Shown here piece after piece: positions 52,793-61,179 of a stretch of DNA of 64,000 bases. Both the position numbers and the translations under genes were made by a program. The notes under the pieces were generated by a model that searched no databases, was not told the origin of the DNA, and worked only from the letters and a program-made list of their open reading frames with translations. How positions within the stretch are numbered: position 1 is the first letter of the stretch; each line of letters opens with the position of its first letter. This DNA is from Aquabacterium sp963511655 (GTDB lineage: Bacteria > Pseudomonadota > Gammaproteobacteria > Burkholderiales > Burkholderiaceae_C): assembly GCA_963511655.1 (NCBI GenBank), contig CAUPJV010000001.1, forward strand, positions 145,000-208,999, in the 5' to 3' direction.

Positions 52793-53635
52793 TCAGTCGT
52801 CCATCCCCTTGATCAGCCGCATGGCTGCATCGGGAGAGATGTTCAGCAGTTGCCCGACATCGGACACGTCATCGGGCAGCGCAGCCAGGCAGTGCGGATC
52901 GTCCCAGCCGTGCTGCGTGTGCCTGGCGATGCGCACGCCCAGTGCAACCGAGCGCACCTTGGGGTCGTGGGCCAGTCGCTCGTCCGTGCAGTGAATCAAC
53001 AGGTCTGGCAGTTGCCAGCGGCGCATCAGCACCTGGGCGAGATCCTGCAACTGCACGCCCAGCACCTCTTGCTGCACCTCGGAAGACCTCAGCGTGTGGT
53101 CAGCCGCCAGTCGGCGTGAGAGGGTCAGGGCCAGCCCCGGTGCGAGGCACCAAAGCAGCATTTCGGCAAAGCCATGCAGTTGTGCCGCCTCGTGGATGAC
53201 CGCGGCGTCCTGGTCCTGTCGTTTGAGCGCGAAGCCCATCGCGAAGTGGGCGGCTCGGCGCGAACGCTGCAGCACGGCGTTCAGTCCCTCCAGCGCGTCG
53301 GGCTGATCAGCCAGCAGTTCGGTGACCGCCTTGGGGTGCTCGAACGCGGTGAAAAAGGGGCCGACGCCCTGCATGACGATGGCCCCCACCAGGGTCTCCG
53401 GGGGCTCGATGCTCAGGCGCGTGCAGTATCGGGAGACGTGAACCAGCACCTTGAGCGTCATCAGCGGGTCGGCGCTGAGGTTTTCGGCCAGGGTGTGTGC
53501 GTCCATGTCCCCGCGGGCGTCCTCGATCTGGCGCAGCAGCGCGAGTTCGGCGACCGATTCAGGCAGGATCGGGATGTCGGCCTTCTCGAAGGCGTCCACC
53601 CAGGCCTCCAGCGAGGACAGCGGCTGGTGGATCAT
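52793..53635 (-). CDS. HDOD-domain protein
   Basis: Single HDOD domain of 280 residues, a degenerate HD hydrolase fold used in bacterial signalling. Visible parts are DIPILPESVAELALLRQ near 20-36, LSADPLMTLKVLVHVSRY near 53-70, AVIMQG-like VGAIVMQGVGPFF, and HEAAQLHGFAEMLLWCLAP near 147-165. The metal-binding HD pair of true phosphohydrolases is not clear. Target and ligand unknown. Gap 53636-53751 upstream has no feature I can support. Confidence 0.85.
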   Translation of the reverse strand: MIHQPLSSLEAWVDAFEKADIPILPESVAELALLRQIEDARGDMDAHTLAENLSADPLMTLKVLVHVSRYCTRLSIEPPETLVGAIVMQGVGPFFTAFEHPKAVTELLADQPDALEGLNAVLQRSRRAAHFAMGFALKRQDQDAAVIHEAAQLHGFAEMLLWCLAPGLALTLSRRLAADHTLRSSEVQQEVLGVQLQDLAQVLMRRWQLPDLLIHCTDERLAHDPKVRSVALGVRIARHTQHGWDDPHCLAALPDDVSDVGQLLNISPDAAMRLIKGMDD

Positions 53636-53751
53636 GGCGAGCCCCTTGCAGATGTTGAATCAGCTTAACAAAGGCTCACGCCCGCAAGGCGCGGAGAAAC
53701 ACCCGTTGTGACGCGCAGTTCGGCGCTTGCCGTGCCTCACCCCGCCGGAGC

Positions 53752-54336
53752 TCATTTGGCGCCGAGCAGGCCTTCCTTGAGGTCGTCGTCCACGGGCTTG
53801 CTTCCCAGCCAGATCTTGAGCACGGCGGCGTAGAAATCGTCGCCGGCGATGTCGGCTCCTTTCTGGACGCCGTTGACCAGCGTGCGGGTGCCCGAGCCCG
53901 GCACGAAGTTCAACTGGATCGCGGTGCCTTTCTTGACCAGGCCGAACGCGATCATGGTCTTGCGGATGTCTTCCAGGCGAGCCTCGTGCTTGGTGACGTC
54001 GGCTTCCGAGTTGTTCTTGCGAAAGCCCTTGATCATGGCGTCAGCGAAGTCTTCGCCGGTCAGGTCGCGCAGCAGCACGATCTGCATGCTTTTGGCGCCG
54101 GCTTGTGTCAGCAAGCCTTGGGCAGAGGCGTCGCGTTTGGGCACGTACAAGGCGGCTGCGTAGACGTCGATCACGATGCGCACGCGCGCGCCAGCGCCGT
54201 TGAGTTGCAGAGCCTGACCGGCCACGGTCGCGGTGTCGGCGAACTTGACGCCACGCACCTCAATGGCTTGGGCGGGCAGTGCGATGAGGGCGGCGGAGGC
54301 CAGGGCGAGGGCCCAGGCGGGAATCAGCTTGAACAT
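53752..54336 (-). CDS. Chalcone-isomerase-like exported protein
   Basis: Periplasmic protein of 194 residues with a signal peptide (about 1-24, AWALALASAALIALPAQA). The mature sequence EVRGVKFADTATVAGQALQLNGAGARV, split here by family-typical strands, is followed by VYAAALYVPKRDASAQGLLTQAG and VLLRDLTGEDFADAM. This is the bacterial chalcone isomerase-like fold, which is not thought to be a true isomerase in most bacteria. The ATG at 54336 follows CAGGAT. The 206-base gap to coaX (54337-54542) holds no other gene. Confidence 0.85.
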   Translation of the reverse strand: MFKLIPAWALALASAALIALPAQAIEVRGVKFADTATVAGQALQLNGAGARVRIVIDVYAAALYVPKRDASAQGLLTQAGAKSMQIVLLRDLTGEDFADAMIKGFRKNNSEADVTKHEARLEDIRKTMIAFGLVKKGTAIQLNFVPGSGTRTLVNGVQKGADIAGDDFYAAVLKIWLGSKPVDDDLKEGLLGAK

Positions 54337-54542
54337 GCGGGATCCTGCGGTCGAGAAGGTCGGGGTCACGGTGATGGCACCGGACCGGACCGCCAACACC
54401 CGCCTTGCAAGGGGCGCCGTCTGCGTCAGGCCGATGCGCGCAAGTCAGTTCGCGTCAGCAAACTGCATCGGAAAGGGTCGTATCTTGCATCAGAATGGCG
54501 ACCCATCACGGCTCGGGGCGCCTTGTGCGCCCGCAACCACAC

Positions 54543-55319
54543 ATGGCATTCCTCGTCATCGACATCGGCAACACCCGCCTCAAGTGGGGCCTCTACGCCC
54601 AACCCACCCCGGGTGCCGACCTGCTTGCTCACGGCGCGGTGGTGCTGGAAGACATCGATTACCTGTGGGAGTTGTACTGGCGCAACCTCCCGGCGCCGCC
54701 CCAGGCGATGCTGGGTTGCGTGGTCGCGGGGGATGCGATCAAGCGCCGCGTGGAAGAGCAACTCATCGAGGGCTGGGGCCTTCAGGCCCGGTGGGTGTCG
54801 GCGTCCGCAGCCGCGGGGGGCGTGGTCAATGGCTACGAGCACCCGCAGCGCCTGGGCGCCGACCGCTGGGCGGCCATCATCGGGGCGCGCCAGAGGGCCT
54901 TGCAGCAGGCGCCGAGCGACCCGCCGCCGGTGCTGGCTGTCATGGTTGGCACGGCCGTGACGGTCGACGCCGTGGATGCCGCAGGGCGCTTCCTGGGCGG
55001 GCTCATCCTGCCGGGTTTCGGCCTCATGTACCGCGCCCTGGAGAGCGGCACCGCCGGTCTGAAGGTGCCCACGGGCGAGGTCAGCGACTTCCCCACCAAC
55101 ACCAGCGATGCGCTGATGAGCGGTGGCACCGACGCCATCGCCGGCGCCATCGAGCGCTCCTTGCGCCGCTTGCGCGTGCGCACCGGTCGCGAGCCGCTGT
55201 TGATCATGTCGGGCGGCGCGGTCTCGCGCCTGTCGCACGTCGAAGAGCTTCGGGCCACGGTGGCCGAGAACCTGATCTTCGAAGGGCTGCTGACGCTGGC
55301 GGCGCAGACGGGCGGCTGA
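54543..55319 (+). CDS. coaX: Type III pantothenate kinase
   Basis: First step of coenzyme A synthesis, phosphorylating pantothenate. The 258-residue protein has FLVIDIGNTRLKWGLY near 3-18 (phosphate 1 loop), LGADRWAAIIGAR near 101-113, VGTAVTVDAVDAAGRFLGGLILPG near 136-159 and NTSDALMSGGTDAIAGAIE. Start at 54543 puts MAFLVIDIGNTR first, the family standard. It is usually next to birA, which is absent here. It supplies CoA for the phosphopantetheine arms added by AcpS. Confidence 0.94.
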   Translation: MAFLVIDIGNTRLKWGLYAQPTPGADLLAHGAVVLEDIDYLWELYWRNLPAPPQAMLGCVVAGDAIKRRVEEQLIEGWGLQARWVSASAAAGGVVNGYEHPQRLGADRWAAIIGARQRALQQAPSDPPPVLAVMVGTAVTVDAVDAAGRFLGGLILPGFGLMYRALESGTAGLKVPTGEVSDFPTNTSDALMSGGTDAIAGAIERSLRRLRVRTGREPLLIMSGGAVSRLSHVEELRATVAENLIFEGLLTLAAQTGG

Positions 55320-55327
55320 GGCCTTCG

Positions 55328-56656
55328 TCAGAGGATGAAGCGCGAGAGGTCCTCGTTGCGCGACAGCTCGCCCAGGCGCCGGTCGACTTCCGCCGCGTCG
55401 ACTTCGTGCGCCACGCCCGACATGCCCGGGGCGTGAAAGGACAGCTCTTCCAGCAGCCGCTCCATCACCGTGGACAGTCGCCGAGCGCCGATGTTCTCGG
55501 TGCGTTCGTTGACGTCGCAAGCGATCTGCGCCAGCCGGCGGATGGCCTCGGGCTGAAAACTCAAGCTCACCCCTTCGGCAGCCAGCAGGGCCTGATACTG
55601 CTTGATCAGGCTGGCCGCGGGCTGCGTCAGGATCGCCTCGAAGTCATCGACCGACAGCGACGACAGCTCCACGCGGATCGGGAAGCGCCCTTGCAATTCG
55701 GGGATCAAGTCGCTGGGTTTGCTCAGGTGAAAGGCGCCGGAGGCGATGAACAGGATGTGGTCGGTGCGCACCATGCCGTGCTTGGTGCTCACGGTCGTGC
55801 CCTCCACCAGCGGCAGCAGGTCCCGCTGAACGCCTTGCCTGGAGACCTCAGCGCCGTGCCCCTCACCGCGGCTGGCCACCTTGTCGATCTCGTCGATGAA
55901 GACGATCCCGCTCTGTTCGGTGCGCTCCAGCGCCAGCGCACGGATGTCGTCCTCGTTGACCCGCCGTGCGGCTTCTTCCTCGATCAGCTGCAGGCGAGCC
56001 TGAGCGACGGTCACCTTGCGTGACTTGCGCTGGTGCTTGCCGACCTGCGCAAACAGCCCGCGCAGCTGCTCTGCCATCTCTTCCATGCCGGACGGGCTGA
56101 TGATGTCGACCGCCGCGGCCTTGGCATCGGAGAGCTCGATGTCGATTTCGCGCTCATCCAGCGTGCCCTCCCGCAGGCGCTTGCGCATGACCTGACGGGC
56201 GGTGTTGTCAGGCTGCGCCTGAGCCACCCCGAGTTCGCTGCGAGGTGGGGGCACCAGCACGTCCAGGAGCCGCTCTTCTGCGGCGTCCTCGGCCTGGGCC
56301 CGCTGCGCCGTCATCTGGCGTTGCCGCTCTTCCTTGATCGCCATCTCCACGAGGTCGCGGATGATGGTGTCGACGTCCTTGCCCACATAGCCCACCTCCG
56401 TGAACTTGGTGGCCTCCACCTTGATGAACGGGGCGTCGGCCAGGCGGGCCAGGCGGCGTGCGATTTCGGTCTTGCCCACGCCGGTGGGGCCGATCATGAG
56501 GATGTTCTTGGGCGTGATCTCGCTGCGCAGCGAGGCGTCCACCTGCTGCCGACGCCAGCGGTTGCGCAAGGCGATGGCCACGGCGCGTTTGGCCTGGGGC
56601 TGGCCGACGATGTGGCGGTCCAGTTCGGTGACGATGTCTTGTGGTGTGAGGCTCAT
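55328..56656 (-). CDS. hslU: ATP-dependent protease ATPase subunit HslU
   Basis: AAA+ unfoldase of the HslUV protease. The 442-residue protein has GQPQAKRAVAIALRNRWRR near 18-36, Walker A GPTGVGKTEIARRLARLA near 57-74, GYVGKDVDTIIRDL pore loop region, Walker B IVFIDEIDKVASRGE near 250-264, the inserted I domain between, and a C-terminal LSRFIL tail that docks into HslV. It is seven bases downstream of hslV. Confidence 0.98.
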   Translation of the reverse strand: MSLTPQDIVTELDRHIVGQPQAKRAVAIALRNRWRRQQVDASLRSEITPKNILMIGPTGVGKTEIARRLARLADAPFIKVEATKFTEVGYVGKDVDTIIRDLVEMAIKEERQRQMTAQRAQAEDAAEERLLDVLVPPPRSELGVAQAQPDNTARQVMRKRLREGTLDEREIDIELSDAKAAAVDIISPSGMEEMAEQLRGLFAQVGKHQRKSRKVTVAQARLQLIEEEAARRVNEDDIRALALERTEQSGIVFIDEIDKVASRGEGHGAEVSRQGVQRDLLPLVEGTTVSTKHGMVRTDHILFIASGAFHLSKPSDLIPELQGRFPIRVELSSLSVDDFEAILTQPAASLIKQYQALLAAEGVSLSFQPEAIRRLAQIACDVNERTENIGARRLSTVMERLLEELSFHAPGMSGVAHEVDAAEVDRRLGELSRNEDLSRFIL

Positions 56657-56662
56657 GTCGGC

Positions 56663-57211
56663 TCAGCCCAGCGTTTCCAGGGTGTGGTTCTGGTTGGTGT
56701 AGATGCACAGGTCACCTGCGATCTCCAGCGACTTCTTGACGACGTCGGCGGCGCTCAATTCGGTGTGTTGCACCAAGGCGCGCGCCGCTGCCTGGGCGTA
56801 AGCGCCGCCCGAGCCGATGGCGACGATGCCGTGCTCGGGCTCCAGCACGTCGCCGTTGCCCGTGATGATCAGGGAGCTCTCCAGGTCAGCAACGGCCAAC
56901 ATGGCCTCCAGCTTGCGCAACACGCGGTCGGTGCGCCAGTCGCGTGTCAGGTCAACGGCGGCGCGCTGCAGGTGCCCCTGGTGCTTCTCCAGCTTGGCCT
57001 CGAAGCGCTCGAACAGGGTGAATGCGTCCGCCGTGGCGCCAGCGAAGCCAGCCAGCACGCGATCTTTGTAGAGCCGTCGAACCTTGCGGGCGCTGGCCTT
57101 GACGACGATGTGGCCGAGGGTGACCTGGCCGTCGCCGCCCATGGCGACCTGCCAGCCCGCAGGGGTCTGGCGGCGCACGCTGACGATGGTGGTGCCGTGA
57201 TACGAGTCCAT
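56663..57211 (-). CDS. hslV: ATP-dependent protease subunit HslV
   Basis: Proteasome-like threonine peptidase. The 182-residue protein starts MDSYHGTTIVSVRR; the catalytic Thr follows a six-residue leader that must be removed, as in other betaproteobacterial HslV. GDGQVTLG, KVRRLYKDRVLAGFAGATADAFTLF (split by one turn) and GSGGAYAQAAARAL are conserved. Its promoter is probably heat-shock type. Confidence 0.97.
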   Translation of the reverse strand: MDSYHGTTIVSVRRQTPAGWQVAMGGDGQVTLGHIVVKASARKVRRLYKDRVLAGFAGATADAFTLFERFEAKLEKHQGHLQRAAVDLTRDWRTDRVLRKLEAMLAVADLESSLIITGNGDVLEPEHGIVAIGSGGAYAQAAARALVQHTELSAADVVKKSLEIAGDLCIYTNQNHTLETLG

Positions 57212-57251
57212 GCAGAAAGCGCAGCGGTGCGCGAAGCGAATGAACAGGGGA

Positions 57252-57279
57252 GGTGAGGGCACTCGCTCGGCGTTTCAAG
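57252..57279 (-). promoter_or_regulatory. Possible sigma-32 promoter for hslVU
   Basis: On the minus strand CTTGAAA (plus 57273-57279), a perfect heat-shock -35 element, is followed after 13 bases by CCCTCACC, a partial match to CCCCATNT. It lies 41 bases before the hslV start. The -10 match is weak, so the call leans on the -35 element and the known heat-shock control of hslVU. Confidence 0.45.
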
Positions 57280-57335
57280 CCCCCGAGCTCGCGGCCGGCC
57301 TGCGGGCTTGCAGGTTTGCGTGAAGCTGACCAGAC

Positions 57336-59117
57336 TCAGACGGTCTGAAGCTTGACCGTGGCGTGCTCGTTGATGCCCATGGCGCCAAAAAACAGCGCCA
57401 CCAGGCGGTGCGGGTTCAGGAAGATCACGTGGCGGTCTTCAGCGCGCCGCGCCAGCACCCAGTTGAGCAGGTCACCTGCGGCGATGAAGTCCACGCGCAA
57501 CAGGTGGCTGCAATCGATCTCCAGCGAGATGCTGGCGCCGAGTTGGTCGTCCAGGCGGCCCAGGGTGGGGCCGATGTCTCCGACGAGCTGGCCCGACAAG
57601 TTCAGTGCAGCGACCTGCACGAATTCGATGTCATGGTGAACCTGCGATTCGACGAAGCTGGTGGTGACCTCGCTGACGTGCGACATCGGTGCAGTCGGGG
57701 CGCTGATCGCATCTCGCTGCTCCCTGACGGTGCAGCGGGTGGCCTCCCAGGACGGAGGCGATTGCTCGTAGGTGACGCAGTAGTCGATGGCGACTTCGTC
57801 GAACTGAACCGGTTGGTTGACCAGCCTGAGGACATCCAGTCGCAACATCCAGTAGGCGGGGTCGACGTCCCGGCTGCCCGTGGGGGTGGCGTCAGCCAGC
57901 AGGCGCAGCAGCTGAGGCGAGCCTGCCCAGATGAGCTCCATGGGTTCGCGCGCCCACTGCTTGAGCAGCATGCTGAGCTGGTGCGCAGCTTGCGGTGTGA
58001 TCTGGTTCAGGTCCTGCCAGTCGAGCCGCCAGGGACGCGGCAGCTGCAACATCGCCACCCGCAGCAGCGCGATGCCCTCCTGGTCCAGCACCGCTGGTGC
58101 GATCCAGCCGGGTTGCGGGGTGTCCCAGTCGTGGCCTTCGTCGGGCTCGCCGGCCTCAGTCGAGGGGCCTGCAAACGCGTCTGCTTCGCTCAAACCAGGC
58201 GCCGCGGCCGCCGCACCTGAAGCCGAAGTCAGTGCGGACGGTGCACCTTCTGCGCGCTCCAGGTGTTGCGCCACGCGCTGGGGCAGCGAGTACCACTGCG
58301 GCGCGGACACACCGAAGTGCTGGGCAAAGGAAACAGCCAGGTTGTCAAACTGATGCGGCAGGTCGAGCGTGCGATACAGGTCGAAGAGAACCATCCACGT
58401 GTCGGCATCCTGGTGACGCAGCGCACCGGGCTGCACCAGCGTCAGCAGGCACTGCTCGCACTGATCGAAGTCGGCGTTGGCGAACGCGATCACGGCTTCG
58501 TCAAGTTCCGGGTCGTGCGCCATCTCCAGCACCTGCAGGCCACTGGGCGCCGCCACCACCGGTGCGGGGGTGTCCCTTCCGGGCATGCGGGGAACCTGAG
58601 CCCGCGCGGCATTCAACACGGCCTGGGAAACCTGGGGCGTGTCGTGTCTCAGGGCAGGGCTGGTTGCCTGCGTCAGCGGCCCTGGGGCCGTGATGGGCAG
58701 GTCCACCGAGCCTCCGGGCACCGTCGGCAGCGCCGCGGCTTGGGATGGGGTGACGTGGTTGCGCCCACTGGCGCCCACCATCTGGAGCTCGATTTCATCG
58801 ATCTTGGCCTTGACCGTGATGTCTGAGCGAGCGCCACTCTGGGGGCGTGACTCGGGGTCGAGGTTGGAGATGCTGCCCATGGCCAGGGCAGCGTCCGGGT
58901 TCAGGCCTTCGCGGCGGATCTTGCGCAGCATGTCGAGTTCGCGCTTGCGCACGAAATCGTTGCGCCGCTTGCGCTCGATCATCGCCTTGATCTCGGTCTT
59001 GGCGTAATCGCTTTCAGCGGGATCCGACGGGGGCGCGTCCAGTTCCGACCAATCCGTGGTCGGATTGGCGACGAAGCGCACCACCTTGCGCAGGAAACTG
59101 CCGGAGTCCTTGCTCAT
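57336..59117 (-). CDS. STAS-domain protein of unknown function
   Basis: Not assigned to a pathway. The 593-residue protein opens with a charged N-terminal region rich in Lys/Arg (SFLRKVVRFVANPTTDW, then RKRRNDFVRKRELDMLRKIRRE near 50-70). A Pro/Ala linker (about 85-200) leads into a helical repeat-like part (DPELDEAVIAFANADFDQCEQCLLTLV near 205-230). A first STAS-like segment covers about 345-420 (MLQLPRPWRLDWQDLNQITPQAAHQLS). The C-terminal STAS segment has ASISLEIDCSHLLRVDFIAAGDLLNWVL near 525-552. No membrane segment or catalytic motif. It lies between dksA and hslV on the same strand, 14 bases after dksA. Confidence 0.7.
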   Translation of the reverse strand: MSKDSGSFLRKVVRFVANPTTDWSELDAPPSDPAESDYAKTEIKAMIERKRRNDFVRKRELDMLRKIRREGLNPDAALAMGSISNLDPESRPQSGARSDITVKAKIDEIELQMVGASGRNHVTPSQAAALPTVPGGSVDLPITAPGPLTQATSPALRHDTPQVSQAVLNAARAQVPRMPGRDTPAPVVAAPSGLQVLEMAHDPELDEAVIAFANADFDQCEQCLLTLVQPGALRHQDADTWMVLFDLYRTLDLPHQFDNLAVSFAQHFGVSAPQWYSLPQRVAQHLERAEGAPSALTSASGAAAAAPGLSEADAFAGPSTEAGEPDEGHDWDTPQPGWIAPAVLDQEGIALLRVAMLQLPRPWRLDWQDLNQITPQAAHQLSMLLKQWAREPMELIWAGSPQLLRLLADATPTGSRDVDPAYWMLRLDVLRLVNQPVQFDEVAIDYCVTYEQSPPSWEATRCTVREQRDAISAPTAPMSHVSEVTTSFVESQVHHDIEFVQVAALNLSGQLVGDIGPTLGRLDDQLGASISLEIDCSHLLRVDFIAAGDLLNWVLARRAEDRHVIFLNPHRLVALFFGAMGINEHATVKLQTV

Positions 59118-59131
59118 GTATCGCCTGAGGC

Positions 59132-59809
59132 TCAGTCTCCGAACATCTTCTGCTTGAGCTCGCGACGCTGCTGGGCTTCCAGCGACAGCGTGGCGGTCGG
59201 GCGGGCAAGCAGGCGGCCCAGGCCGATGGGTTCGCCGGTTTCGTCACAGAAGCCGTACTCGCCGGAGTCGATGCGGACCAGGGCTTGAGAGATCTTCTTG
59301 AGCAGCTTGCGCTCGCGGTCGCGCGTGCGCAGCTCCAGCGCGTGCTCTTCCTCGATGGTGGCTCGGTCGGCCGGGTCCGGAACGATGGAGGTGTCCTCGC
59401 GCAGGTGCTCGGTGGTCTCGCCAGCGTTGGACAGCAGGTCTTCCTTCTGGGCTTCCAGGCAGGCGCGGAAGAAATCGAGCTGCTTGTCGCTCATGTATTC
59501 CGACTCCGGCATCGCCATGAGTTCGGCTTCGGTCAGTTCTCGGCCGGCCTTGTTCTTCCAGGCATTGGCGAGTTTGGTGTCAACCTTGGTGGTGGCGGAG
59601 GGCATGGTGTCGCTTGTTGTGCTGATTTTTCTGGACGTCGAGCGGGGCTTGACGTCAGCTTCGGCCGTTGGGGCCGCAGCTTGAGGGTTGACGGTGGCTG
59701 ATTTGGTGCCGGGGGACTTGCGAGGCGCGGTTTTGACAGCCGCATCGGACTGGGGCGGTTTGGCCTCAGGCGCGGGCGCCTTCTTCGTCGAAGCGGTGCT
59801 TTTCGTCAC
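59132..59809 (-). CDS. dksA: RNA polymerase-binding transcription factor DksA, one-cysteine form
   Basis: Binds the RNA polymerase secondary channel and works with ppGpp. The 225-residue protein has a Lys/Ala/Pro/Ser-rich N-terminal extension (about 1-75). The DksA coiled coil follows, with tip residues in DPADRATIEEEHALELRTRDRERK near 145-168 (the DxxDxA tip motif is present as DPADRA), then a zinc-finger region reading CDETGEPIGLGRLLARPTAT. Only the first of the four usual zinc cysteines is kept, so metal binding there should be lost. Start is GTG at 59809 with AAGGAGGA upstream. The COG0523 GTPase gene lies upstream on the same strand. Confidence 0.9.
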   Translation of the reverse strand: MTKSTASTKKAPAPEAKPPQSDAAVKTAPRKSPGTKSATVNPQAAAPTAEADVKPRSTSRKISTTSDTMPSATTKVDTKLANAWKNKAGRELTEAELMAMPESEYMSDKQLDFFRACLEAQKEDLLSNAGETTEHLREDTSIVPDPADRATIEEEHALELRTRDRERKLLKKISQALVRIDSGEYGFCDETGEPIGLGRLLARPTATLSLEAQQRRELKQKMFGD

Positions 59810-59946
59810 AAGGTCCTCCTTCCCAAATTGCGTGATCCACTGACAGGGCGCGATCGGAACGAAGCGGGGCTTTCAGGCAAGCCACCTCCTCGTCCAGACT
59901 GGAAGCCGCTTCCTGGGGGCTGGCAGACCCCTGGGGAAGCGCGCGG

Positions 59947-59952
59947 ATTGTA
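59947..59952 (-). promoter_or_regulatory. Candidate -10 element for dksA
   Basis: On the minus strand GGCTACAATCC carries TACAAT, 137 bases before the dksA GTG. The same GCTACAAT form occurs twice before lepA. No clear -35 is seen. Confidence 0.4.
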
Positions 59953-60003
59953 GCCATGCTTGTGGTTGGTTTATCCCAGGCTATCCCTCGACCCTGATCA
60001 AAA

Positions 60004-61077
60004 TCAAGCCAGGCACTGGTCCAGGCCGGCCTTGAACAGGTCCTGGGGAAGGTCGATGCCGATGAAAACCATTTTGCTGATTTTTTGCTCGCCAGCGGCC
60101 CACTTGGGCCCGGTGTCGCTGCCCATCAGTTGGTGCACGCCCTGGAAAACCACTTTGCGGTCCATGCCCGTGACGTGCAGGACGCCTTTGTAGCGGAGCA
60201 TTCGCGGACCGTAGATCTGCACCATGGAGCCCAGGAAGTCTTCCAGGCGCGTGGCGTTGAACGGCTTGGTGGACTTGTAGACGAAGGACTTGACGTCGTC
60301 GTCATGCGCATGGTGATGCGGGTGGTCGCAGTGCTCGCCGTGATCGTGATCGTGTCCGCAGTCGGCGCCGTGTGCGTGGCCGTGATCGTGGCCGTGATCG
60401 TGTGCAGCGTGGTGGTGACCCTCGCTCAGGAAGTCCGGGTCGATGTCCAGTTTGGCGTTGAGGTTGAAGCCCTTGAGGTCAAACACCTCCTTGAGCGGAA
60501 CCTCACCGAAGTGCACGCGCTTTTGCGGAGCACGCGGGTTCATGTGCTTGATGCGGTGTGAGAGGGCGTCTGCCGATTCTTCGCTGACCAGGTCGGTCTT
60601 GCTCATGAAGATCAGGTCGGCGAAGCCCACCTGCCGGCGTGCTTCCTGGCGGGCATCGAGCTGCTGGTCGCCATGCTTGGCGTCGACCAGCGTGACGATG
60701 GCGTCCAGCAGGTAGCTCTCGGCGATCTCGTCGTCCATGAAGAAGGTCTGTGCGACCGGGCCCGGATCGGCCACGCCGGTGGTCTCGATGACCACGCGCT
60801 CGAAGTGGAGCGCACCGGCCTTTTTCTGCTTGACCAGGTCGGCGAGGGTCTCGCGCAGGTCCTCGCGGATGGTGCAGCAGACGCAGCCGTTGCTCATCTG
60901 GACGATGTGCTCTTCGGTGTCGGCAACCAGGATGTCGTTGTCGATGTTTTCTTCGCCGAATTCGTTTTCGATGACGGCAATTTTCTGACCGTGTGCTTCG
61001 GTCAACAGGCGCTTGAGCAGCGTGGTCTTGCCGCTGCCCAGGAAGCCGGTGAGGATGGTGACAGGAATGAGGCTCAT
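60004..61077 (-). CDS. COG0523 (CobW/ZNG1-like) GTPase with histidine-rich metal-binding region
   Basis: Predicted metal chaperone GTPase. The 357-residue protein has Walker A GFLGSGKTTLLKRLL near 11-25, the family metal motif GCVCCT (Cys 65, 67, 68), ETTGVADPGPV, and the SKTDL nucleotide-specificity motif near 159-163. A histidine-rich linker (about 221-259, some 18 His with Asp/Gly) comes before the C-terminal CobW domain (about 265-357). No cobalamin gene is nearby, so a zinc-handling role is likelier than cobalamin synthesis. The ATG at 61077 gives the standard N terminus MSLIPVTILTG. dksA follows 194 bases downstream. Confidence 0.9.
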   Translation of the reverse strand: MSLIPVTILTGFLGSGKTTLLKRLLTEAHGQKIAVIENEFGEENIDNDILVADTEEHIVQMSNGCVCCTIREDLRETLADLVKQKKAGALHFERVVIETTGVADPGPVAQTFFMDDEIAESYLLDAIVTLVDAKHGDQQLDARQEARRQVGFADLIFMSKTDLVSEESADALSHRIKHMNPRAPQKRVHFGEVPLKEVFDLKGFNLNAKLDIDPDFLSEGHHHAAHDHGHDHGHAHGADCGHDHDHGEHCDHPHHHAHDDDVKSFVYKSTKPFNATRLEDFLGSMVQIYGPRMLRYKGVLHVTGMDRKVVFQGVHQLMGSDTGPKWAAGEQKISKMVFIGIDLPQDLFKAGLDQCLA

Positions 61078-61179
61078 GACGCCGAGTGTAGGCCCGTTTC
61101 GATGCGCCAAGCGGGCCCTGAGCGGCCGATTCGCGAGCATGGGTTATTCTAAGAGGGTCCCCACAACGACACCCCTGCC

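Noticed and set aside
59766..59957. 63-codon minus-strand frame upstream of dksA
   Set aside because: It begins across the candidate dksA -10 element and overlaps the start of dksA; composition and lack of a ribosome binding site do not support a gene.
59810..61179. Zur operator near dksA and the COG0523 gene
   Set aside because: No GTTATN-type dyad was found in either upstream region, so zinc control is not shown by the sequence.
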